Assembly (NCBI GenBank): GCA_025934615.1
Contig: JAICXS010000187.1
Location: 1 to 5,205, forward strand
Length of the DNA: 5,205 nucleotides
Reading direction: 5' to 3'
Origin: Nitrospiraceae bacterium
Lineage (GTDB): Bacteria > Nitrospirota > Nitrospiria > Nitrospirales > Nitrospiraceae
Below, piece after piece: positions 1-4,784 of the stretch. The notes under the pieces are model-generated. The model was not told the DNA's origin. It saw only the letters and a list, made by a program, of their open reading frames with translations, and did no database searches. Both the position numbers and the translations under genes were made by a program. The number at the start of each line of letters is the position of its first letter. Positions within the stretch are counted from its first letter, which is position 1.

Positions 1-648
1 CTGCTTGTCCTCTTCGATCGCCGTGATTTCTCGCTCGGAACTGATTGCCACGTAAATACCGGCTGCCATCGAAAGCGCTCCGGCGACCGCCGTGGTCGAA
101 CCCGCAATGAGCACCAGGGTAGCGCTGCCGAATGCGCCGAAGAATCCGCTGACCGCGCCGAGAATTTCCACCAACCCATCGTTGAGACCCAGAAAAATAT
201 TTCGGATGCGCTCAGGGTTGATTTTGCGTTCGGTCATTTGGCTGACGATGGCATCCTCATGCTTGAACTCGTCGATAAGAATCCCGTGCACGGCGGACCC
301 CAACGGCTGGTCTTTATACATCTTCCAGATCGAGAGGTATTTTCTTACCCCGTAGATCTCGATGGCTTCAAGAACGAGATGAATTGCCGGAGCGCCGAAC
401 AGTCGGCAGGTCCACACGATCAGGCGCAGCTTGAGACGACGAGCCGGGTCAAGCTGCTCGAGCGGACTGTGGAAGAAATGTTTCCAGAAGCTGACGTGGG
501 TCTCTTCGACGCGAATCAATTCGGCGAGCAGGCCTTTGAGTTGGCCGTCGGCAATGGCGTGAAACTCACGATACAGCGCGAGGTCGAACATTTCGTCCAG
601 GATCAGCATCCCGGCGAGAGCGGAATCGTGGAGCTGATTCATCGGCAT
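1..648 (-). CDS. Ferritin-like / CCC1 (VIT1) family iron transporter, N-terminal part
   Basis: Reading leftwards from ATG at 648 gives 216 residues with no stop before the window edge, so the C-terminus is missing. Residues about 10-140 form a ferritin-like four-helix domain with the expected di-iron ligand pattern: E28, E48-x-x-H51, E94 (or E97) and E127-x-x-H130. From about residue 146 a CCC1/VIT1 membrane domain begins, with the motif GLNDGLVE at 154-161, a first hydrophobic segment to about 182, and a Gly/Ala-rich second segment ending in SSERE at 203-207. Proteins of this fused family, such as MbfA of alphaproteobacteria, sit in the membrane and move iron or manganese out of the cytoplasm, with the ferritin domain sensing or oxidising iron. 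The exact substrate here is inference. A second in-frame ATG at 642 is possible, and no Shine-Dalgarno sequence precedes either. The upstream DUF72 gene has the same orientation but is separated by repeat copy 1, and a -10-like box suggests the gene has its own promoter. Confidence 0.88.
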   Translation of the reverse strand, partial: MPMNQLHDSALAGMLILDEMFDLALYREFHAIADGQLKGLLAELIRVEETHVSFWKHFFHSPLEQLDPARRLKLRLIVWTCRLFGAPAIHLVLEAIEIYGVRKYLSIWKMYKDQPLGSAVHGILIDEFKHEDAIVSQMTERKINPERIRNIFLGLNDGLVEILGAVSGFFGAFGSATLVLIAGSTTAVAGALSMAAGIYVAISSEREITAIEEDKQ

Positions 649-656
649 ACGTGTAG

Positions 657-685
657 ATTATAGTTGAACGTCAGGATGCTCAAAA
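657..685 (-). promoter_or_regulatory. Candidate promoter of the ferritin-CCC1 gene
   Basis: On the minus strand a perfect TATAAT lies at 662-657, only 8 nt before the ATG at 648. A weak -35 candidate, TTTTGA at 685-680, sits 17 bp upstream; TTGAGC at 683-678 (15 bp spacing) is the alternative. Transcription would start close to the ATG, so the mRNA would be leaderless or nearly so, which fits the lack of a Shine-Dalgarno sequence. The -35 candidates lie within the end of repeat copy 1. The -10 match is strong and the -35 weak. Confidence 0.4.
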
Positions 686-785
686 CGACTGTTCAGCAAG
701 GCCGCAAGCGAAACACCCGGAGGCGTACGCGCTGAGGATCGTGTAGGAGCCGATAACGAAGTCGGTCGTTCTTTTCAGCCTCCTG
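672..785 (+). repeat. REP-like palindromic intergenic element, copy 1
   Basis: This 114 bp element has inverted ends: CAGGA (672-676) pairs with TCCTG (781-785), and AACGAC (684-689) with GTCGTT (765-770). Its centre contains GAGGCGTAC, within which GCGTACGC (723-730) is a perfect palindrome. It aligns along its length with the element at 3325-3446, sharing CAGGATGCT, a TTCA-x-CA-x-GG block, GAGGCGTAC and GCGAAGT near the right arm, in the same order and orientation. It has no coding capacity of its own. Its right end overlaps the last codons and stop of the DUF72 gene. I recall similar roughly 120 bp elements scattered through Nitrospira genomes, but no search was possible here. Confidence 0.75.
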
Positions 786-1497
786 TAAGAGCAATAAGAC
801 GATCGGCCCAGACCCACGGCGACCCTTCGTCCTCGTGCTTACAATAGATGTAGCAGCCCTTCCCCCGACGGCTCATCTCGTTGAAGCGCGCCGTCCATTC
901 CCTCAATGCCGCGTCATCGTACTCGCTCCGCCGCAAGCGCACATACCAGAAGTCGGCCGTATCACGGATGTGCGCAGGAGAGTCGTCCGTATCGGCCGCC
1001 ACCCAACTCACGCCATAGCGAGTCAATAACGCTTCGACATCGGGAGCCTGCCATGAGTCGTCGCGAAACTCCACGGCCCACCGAATTGTTCTCGGTAGGT
1101 GTGCTAGAAATGCGCTCAATCGATCGTCATCGCGCCGAAAGTTCGGCGGAAGTTGAAGCAGGATCGGACCAAGCCGTTTCTGGTCGACGATTGGAGCCAG
1201 CCGATCCAGCATGACCTGTACGAAGGTCAGGGCATCAGGCCGTAGACGATGCATGTGGGTAATTTGTCGATGGGCCTTGGGCGTGAAGATGAACGACGAT
1301 GGCGTCTGGTCGAGCCATCCGCGCACCATTTGTTCCGTCGGAAGCCGGTACCACAGACCGTCCAGTTCCACCGTATTGTAGCGGCCGGCATAGTAGCGAA
1401 GAAACTCGGTCGATTTCAGTTTTTCAGGATATAATCGTCCAGGTCCTTGCCAGGGTTTGTACGAATAGCCGGAAAGGCCGATGTGAATAGAGCTCAT
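775..1497 (-). CDS. DUF72 / YecE-like TIM-barrel protein
   Basis: The 240-residue product matches the DUF72 (YecE-like) family, whose biochemical function is not established; members have a TIM-barrel fold. Family landmarks appear in order: GLSGYSY near the start (7-13), YNTVELDGLWYRLP (40-53), FIFTPKAHRQITH (69-81), LGPILLQLPPNF (109-120), WAVEFRDDSW (140-149), WVAADTDD (165-172), FWYVRLR (183-189) and the C-terminal CYIYCKHEDEGSPW (215-228). The length is normal for the family. The frame stays open upstream to a TTG at 1593, but I chose ATG 1497. The added 32 residues precede the conserved GxSGYxY strand, resemble nothing in the family, and would start upstream of the likely promoter at 1522-1551. 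Ribosome-binding sequence is weak (GGTG about 5 nt before ATG). The TGA stop at 777-775 lies within repeat copy 1, so the last residues (TGG) come from element sequence. No signal peptide is seen, so it is probably cytoplasmic. Confidence 0.9.
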   Translation of the reverse strand: MSSIHIGLSGYSYKPWQGPGRLYPEKLKSTEFLRYYAGRYNTVELDGLWYRLPTEQMVRGWLDQTPSSFIFTPKAHRQITHMHRLRPDALTFVQVMLDRLAPIVDQKRLGPILLQLPPNFRRDDDRLSAFLAHLPRTIRWAVEFRDDSWQAPDVEALLTRYGVSWVAADTDDSPAHIRDTADFWYVRLRRSEYDDAALREWTARFNEMSRRGKGCYIYCKHEDEGSPWVWADRLIALTGG

Positions 1498-1521
1498 CGG
1501 TACACCACGAAGGAAAGTAGG

Positions 1522-1551
1522 ATTACAATATGCGCCAGAGCTTCCTGTCAA
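1522..1551 (-). promoter_or_regulatory. Candidate sigma-70-type promoter of the DUF72 gene
   Basis: A consensus -35 TTGACA is read on the minus strand at 1551-1546. An 18 bp spacer then leads to TGTAAT at 1527-1522; TATTGT at 1530-1525 with a 15 bp spacer is the alternative -10. Transcription would begin near 1515, giving a leader of about 18 nt before ATG 1497, which supports that start over the upstream TTG. A short inverted repeat, CCTG (1544-1547) with CAGG (1553-1556), spans the -35 box and could be an operator half-site pair, but it is too short to press. Confidence 0.45.
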
Positions 1552-1604
1552 CCAGGTCAGTCTGTCTCGTTCATTAAGTATAGGGGATGTCAACGCTCCG
1601 TACC

Positions 1605-1610
1605 AGGAGG
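1605..1610 (+). promoter_or_regulatory. Ribosome-binding site deciding the di-haem protein start
   Basis: A perfect AGGAGG lies 6 nt before ATG 1617. The in-frame ATG at 1587 has a G-run directly against it with no spacing, so it cannot use a normal Shine-Dalgarno pairing. The start at 1617 also puts a clean signal peptide at the N-terminus. Confidence 0.85.
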
Positions 1611-1616
1611 TCGCTC

Positions 1617-2816
1617 ATGAGGCAGGGATTCTACCAATTACGGCGCTCTGTTTGGTTGTCCTTCGTCATAACCAGCCTGCTCACCGCATCGGCTTTTTCA
1701 GCTCAGGAAGCAAAGAAAGAGCACGATCCGCCGGTTCCGTTGGCGTGGTTGACGACGGAAGAGAAGGCACGGTTCGACGCGGGACGCCGGCTTTTCGAGT
1801 TTCCCTTTACAGCGAAAGAGGGATTAGGGCCGGTCTTTAACGGACGGACCTGCGAGGCGTGCCATCATATTCCAACGATCGGGGGCAGCGGTCCGGGGTA
1901 TCGTGGGAACATTCGGTACATTCTTCCGTCCAGCGGTACTACACAAGGGACCCTATTTCACGACAAATCGATCGCGCAGGGACCGGCGGATGTTTTGCCC
2001 GAGAACGCCATTCTTTCGAAACGGCGCCCAAGCACCTTGATGGGGCTCGGATTAATCGAGGCCATTCCTGAAGAAGCGATCCTGGCCCATGCCGACCCTG
2101 ACGATAAGGATCGCGACGGCATCCGAGGCCGTCCGGCGATGAAAGAGGGACGCCTGATGCGATTTGGCTCGCAGTCGCACGTCGCCACGCTGTTCGAATT
2201 TGTCGCCGATGCCTTGCGCCAGGAGATGGGCATGACCTCACCGATGCCCGGCTTCAATACGGAGACTGCGAGCATTGATTTTCCTAGGTTCGTGAAGAAC
2301 CCCATCCCGGAGCCGAATGTCTCGGTTGACGTCGTGAACAAACTGTTGGATTTCGTGTCGCTTCTTGCGCCGCCTGAACGCGATTCATTTAATCTCGGTG
2401 GAGGGCAAGTGATTCGCGGAGAGAAACTCTTCAGCCAGATTGCGTGCGCGAAGTGCCATGTCCCGTCATTCCATACTGGTGCGGCGCCTTACGCACGCGC
2501 TCCCCAGGCGACCGCTATGTCCGTCGCGCTGCTGAACAGGGACATCCGGCCGTACTCCGACTTTCTCCTTCATGATATGGGGGCCACACTCAATGATGGC
2601 GTGTCGCTCGGCGTGTCGAAGCCGGGAGAGTATCGCACACCGCCCCTCTGGGGCCTGCGCTTTCGCCTCCATCAACTCCTGCATGACAGCCGCGGCAGCA
2701 ATCCTGAGCAGGCCATCGTTTATCACGGCGGAGAAGCCGCACGTTCGCGCAATGCCTTTCTCGCGCTACCGGCCGAAGATCGGCAGGCAGTGATCGAATT
2801 TCTTCGAACGCTGTAA
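1617..2816 (+). CDS. Exported di-haem oxidoreductase-like protein (DUF1111/DHOR family)
   Basis: The 399-residue product begins with a signal peptide: basic residues (RR at 9-10), a hydrophobic core (12-25) and probable cleavage after ASAFSA near residue 29, so it acts outside the cytoplasmic membrane. Two c-type haem sites are visible, CEACH at 79-83 and CAKCH at 277-281, about 195 residues apart as expected for the DUF1111 / di-haem oxidoreductase family, a distant relative of bacterial cytochrome c peroxidases and MauG. Other family landmarks are GRRLFEFPF (56-64), GPVFNGRTC (71-79), RRPSTLMGLGLIEAIP (136-151), an Asp-rich loop DPDDKDRDGIRG (160-171) that resembles an EF-hand calcium site, LLHDMG (317-322), YRTPPLWGL (339-347) and the C-terminal AIVYHGGEA (366-374). 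The reaction and partners of the family are poorly known; peroxidase or electron-transfer activity is inference. It is divergent from the DUF72 gene with 119 bp between starts, and I see no convincing promoter or terminator. Confidence 0.9.
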   Translation: MRQGFYQLRRSVWLSFVITSLLTASAFSAQEAKKEHDPPVPLAWLTTEEKARFDAGRRLFEFPFTAKEGLGPVFNGRTCEACHHIPTIGGSGPGYRGNIRYILPSSGTTQGTLFHDKSIAQGPADVLPENAILSKRRPSTLMGLGLIEAIPEEAILAHADPDDKDRDGIRGRPAMKEGRLMRFGSQSHVATLFEFVADALRQEMGMTSPMPGFNTETASIDFPRFVKNPIPEPNVSVDVVNKLLDFVSLLAPPERDSFNLGGGQVIRGEKLFSQIACAKCHVPSFHTGAAPYARAPQATAMSVALLNRDIRPYSDFLLHDMGATLNDGVSLGVSKPGEYRTPPLWGLRFRLHQLLHDSRGSNPEQAIVYHGGEAARSRNAFLALPAEDRQAVIEFLRTL

Positions 2817-3324
2817 TCATAGGACTATTTCTGTCCTGATTTGGGTTCGGCTGTTGCAAGTAGGTGCGAATTGATATCGGTATCGAACCGGTCATAAGGA
2901 TGGCAAATTGTTGTAAAAGCGGTGTAGCAAATATATCCAGCGGCTTCCGATAAGACAGAGTGAGGCATCGGATCAAGCGTATGAACTCCTAATCAATGGT
3001 TTCGCCTTTGAAGAGAGATTTTGCATTGGACCTTTATATAAGGAAGTATCTTTTCTGAGGAGGTTCATCAAAATGTTTCTCCCTCATTTTCTATGCTCAT
3101 CATTAAATCGAAGGCCCATTTCATCGACCTTCCGCATTTGGCTTTGCTCATCATGATAAAACTCTATCTTATTGGCCTTCTCCATAAAGCGACTTTCTTG
3201 ACCAAAGGTTCCTTTTCTTCATACCTGAGGGCTATACTGCACATCGCGTGGAGTGGTCTTGGAAGATATTGGTGGATAGGCCATGGTCGGATGAGGCCAG
3301 AGTGCGAAGAATAGATCGTTATTC
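2817..3324. other. AT-rich intergenic interval without a recognisable gene
   Basis: These 508 bp separate the di-haem gene from repeat copy 2. Base composition drops sharply: 44 of 120 bases are G or C in 3001-3120 (37%), against 38 of 60 (63%) in the sampled coding stretch 2101-2160. Open frames here, such as a 73-codon one at 3093-3314, have no ribosome-binding site and no family resemblance. A 10 bp direct repeat, TGCTCATCAT, occurs at 3094-3103 and 3145-3154. Weak hairpins (AGGAC/GTCCT at 2821-2837, TCCGAT/ATCGGA at 2946-2972) are not convincing terminators. The only gene-like signal is the short frame listed at 3073-3156. Confidence 0.6.
3073..3156 (+). CDS. Possible 27-residue peptide behind a strong RBS
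   Basis: GAGGAGG at 3057-3063 is followed, after 9 nt, by ATG 3073 and a 27-codon frame ending in TGA at 3154-3156. The predicted peptide starts MFLPHFLCSS and ends IWLCSS. It is basic and moderately hydrophobic, has two cysteines, and resembles nothing I recognise. Only the ribosome-binding site favours translation. The possible promoter upstream (TTGCAT at 3021-3026, AAGTAT at 3044-3049, 17 bp apart) is weak, and no larger gene follows for which it could act as a leader. It may equally be chance or the remnant of a lost gene. Confidence 0.2.
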   Translation: MFLPHFLCSSLNRRPISSTFRIWLCSS

Positions 3325-3446
3325 CAGGATGCTTAAACAGGTTATTCAACAGGGTAGCAGTGAAGCTCGGATCGCGAGGCGTACTTGAGTACGTTGAACG
3401 ATCCGAGCGAGTGAGAGCGAAGTTGGGGACCTGTTTCAATATCCTG
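3325..3446 (+). repeat. REP-like palindromic intergenic element, copy 2
   Basis: This 122 bp element has strong inverted ends: CAGGAT (3325-3330) with ATCCTG (3441-3446), and AAACAGGT (3335-3342) with ACCTGTTT (3429-3436). A second, nested stem lies in its middle: CTCGGATCG (3366-3374) with CGATCCGAG (3399-3407), enclosing GTACT (3381-3385) and AGTAC (3388-3392). Folded as RNA or single-stranded DNA it would make a long outer stem plus an inner cruciform-like hairpin. It is homologous to the element at 672-785 and in the same orientation. Its right end is one base from the ahcY stop codon, so it could end or stabilise the ahcY transcript, although there is no clear U-run. Confidence 0.8.
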
Positions 3447-3447
3447 C

Positions 3448-4704
3448 TTATGTGCCCATCTCCCACGAGGCGAGATACTTTTCCTGCTCCTTGGTCAGCT
3501 TATCGATCCCGACGCCCATGCCGGCGAGTTTGAGACGGGCGATTTCTTTGTCGATGACCGGTGGAACGGGATACACTTTCTTCTCCAGCATCTTGTAGTT
3601 CTTCACGAGGTACTCCGCGCCGAGAGCTTGATTGGCGAAGCTCATGTCCATCACGCTGGACGGATGTCCTTCCGCGGTGGCTAAGTTCACCAAACGTCCT
3701 TCACCCAGTAGGTTCACTTTTCTGCCATCACGGAGCGTAAATTCCTCTACGCCCGTTCGAATGATGCGGCGTTTGCGGCTTTGCTTCTCCAGAGCGGGAA
3801 TATCGATCTCGACATTGAAGTGACCGGAGTTACAGACGATGGCGCCGTCTTTCATCTCAGCGAAGTGCTCCCCGCGAATGACGTGAAGATTGCCGGTTAC
3901 CGTCACGAAAAAGTCCCCGACCGCGGCCGCTTCTTCCATCGGCATCACGCGAAATCCATCCATGACCGCTTCGAGGCCTTTGACGGGATCGATCTCGGTC
4001 ACAATCACATCCGCGCCCATGCCCTTCGCGCGCATGGCAATCCCGCGGCCACACCAGCCGTAACCGGCTACGACCACTTTCGAACCGCAGATTAGCCGGT
4101 TCGTCGCCCGGATAATCCCGTCCATCGTGCTCTGGCCGGTCCCGTAGCGATTGTCGAACAGATGTTTGGTGTCGGCATCGTTGACGGAGATGACCGGGAA
4201 GCGAAGCACGCGCCGGTCCGCCATGCTGCGGAGACGAATCACGCCCGTGGTCGTCTCCTCCGTGCCGCCGATGACGTGCTTGAGCAGGTCTTTGCGCTTC
4301 GAATGGAGGATCGACACGACATCGGCGCCGTCATCCATCGTGACTTGCGGCTGATGCTCGATCGCGGCTTGGATATGGCGGTAGTAGGTCTTGTTATCTT
4401 CACCCTTGATGGCAAAGACGGCGATGCCGTCATGTTGAACCAAGGAGGCGGCGACATCGTCTTGAGTACTGAGGGGATTGGACGCGCAGAGGCGAATCTC
4501 CGCGCCGCCGGCTTGCAGCGTCTTCATGAGATTGGCCGTCTCAGTTGTGACGTGCAAGCATGCAGTGACCCGAATGCCCTTGAGCGGCTGTTCGCGCTTG
4601 AACCGTTTCTTAATGAGCCGGAGGACCGGCATCGAACCTTCTGCCCATTCAATCTTGAGCTTGCCCTGATCAGCGAGCGCGATATCCTTCACATCGTAAT
4701 CCAC
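3448..4704 (-). CDS. ahcY: Adenosylhomocysteinase (S-adenosyl-L-homocysteine hydrolase)
   Basis: AhcY splits S-adenosylhomocysteine into adenosine and homocysteine in the cytoplasm, using bound NAD, and so relieves product inhibition of methyltransferases. The 418-residue product shows the substrate-domain segment LHVTTETANL (50-59), DDGADV (124-129), GGTEETTTG (146-154), the segment containing K180 and D184 (NDADTKHLFDNRYG, 175-188), the NAD-binding GYGWCGRG (214-221) followed by an acidic strand end (VTEID, 235-239), GHFNVEID (294-301) and ATAEGHPSSVMDMSFANQ (342-359). It is the short type, lacking the roughly 40-residue insert of many bacterial enzymes, and ends in YLASWEMGT. I chose GTG 4704: GAGGAGG lies 5 nt upstream and the N-terminus DYDVKDIALAD matches the family. 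The frame runs on to an ATG at 4755, but that would add 17 residues encoded within the terminator hairpin. It lies downstream of metK in the same direction, 80 bp away. Confidence 0.97.
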   Translation of the reverse strand: MDYDVKDIALADQGKLKIEWAEGSMPVLRLIKKRFKREQPLKGIRVTACLHVTTETANLMKTLQAGGAEIRLCASNPLSTQDDVAASLVQHDGIAVFAIKGEDNKTYYRHIQAAIEHQPQVTMDDGADVVSILHSKRKDLLKHVIGGTEETTTGVIRLRSMADRRVLRFPVISVNDADTKHLFDNRYGTGQSTMDGIIRATNRLICGSKVVVAGYGWCGRGIAMRAKGMGADVIVTEIDPVKGLEAVMDGFRVMPMEEAAAVGDFFVTVTGNLHVIRGEHFAEMKDGAIVCNSGHFNVEIDIPALEKQSRKRRIIRTGVEEFTLRDGRKVNLLGEGRLVNLATAEGHPSSVMDMSFANQALGAEYLVKNYKMLEKKVYPVPPVIDKEIARLKLAGMGVGIDKLTKEQEKYLASWEMGT

Positions 4705-4709
4705 TGCAT

Positions 4710-4716
4710 CCTCCTC
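4710..4716 (-). promoter_or_regulatory. Ribosome-binding site deciding the GTG start of ahcY
   Basis: On the minus strand GAGGAGG (4716-4710) lies 5 nt before GTG 4704. An ATG at 4709-4707 directly abuts this sequence and is in another frame, so GTG is the only sensible start for the conserved N-terminus. Confidence 0.85.
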
Positions 4717-4725
4717 AGCTTCGCA

Positions 4726-4731
4726 ATCATA
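4726..4731 (-). promoter_or_regulatory. Isolated -10-like box before ahcY
   Basis: TATGAT is read on the minus strand at 4731-4726, immediately after the T-run of the terminator. It would start transcription near 4719, just upstream of the ribosome-binding site. No acceptable -35 lies 16-18 bp upstream, because that space is the loop and distal arm of the terminator hairpin, and there is no TG extension. It is a weak candidate. Confidence 0.25.
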
Positions 4732-4732
4732 G

Positions 4733-4764
4733 AAAAGGGGGATGGATCTGCGCATCCATCCCCC
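4733..4764 (-). terminator. Intrinsic terminator after metK
   Basis: Read on the minus strand, GGGGGATGGAT (4764-4754) and ATCCATCCCCC (4747-4737) form a perfect 11 bp stem around the 6 nt loop GCGCAG, followed by TTTT (4736-4733). It begins about 20 bp after the metK stop. On the plus strand the stem is not followed by a T-run, so it acts in one direction only. It would stop most metK transcripts before ahcY. Confidence 0.88.
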
Positions 4765-4784
4765 CTGTAAAATCTACAGACCTG

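Noticed and set aside
238..663. Plus-strand 141-codon frame opposite the ferritin-CCC1 gene
   Set aside because: It is the antisense shadow of a clear family match on the minus strand and its product resembles nothing.
1498..1593. Longer DUF72 frame starting at TTG 1593
   Set aside because: The extra 32 residues lie before the conserved first strand, the TTG has no good ribosome-binding site, and the likely promoter (1522-1551) lies inside the extension.
1588..1593. A second minus-strand TTGACA, with TATACT at 1582-1577
   Set aside because: The two boxes are only 5 bp apart and neither has a partner at 16-18 bp, so they do not form a promoter.
2821..2837. AGGAC/GTCCT hairpin just after the di-haem gene as a terminator
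   Set aside because: The stem is only 5 bp with a 7 nt loop and is not followed by a T-run.
2876..2894. Minus-strand GGTTCGATACC resembling a tRNA T-arm
   Set aside because: The stem has a mismatch, no acceptor or anticodon arms can be found around it, and no CCA follows at the right distance.
3093..3314. 73-codon plus-strand frame in the intergenic interval
   Set aside because: It has no ribosome-binding site and no family resemblance, and it overlaps the better-supported short frame at 3073 in another phase.
4162..4770. Plus-strand 202-codon frame opposite ahcY
   Set aside because: It is an antisense shadow of a highly conserved enzyme gene; its length reflects the high GC content.
4705..4784. 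SAH or SAM riboswitch ahead of ahcY
   Set aside because: The 80 bp gap is mostly the terminator hairpin, and I cannot find the conserved cores of either class. The metK leader is outside the window.
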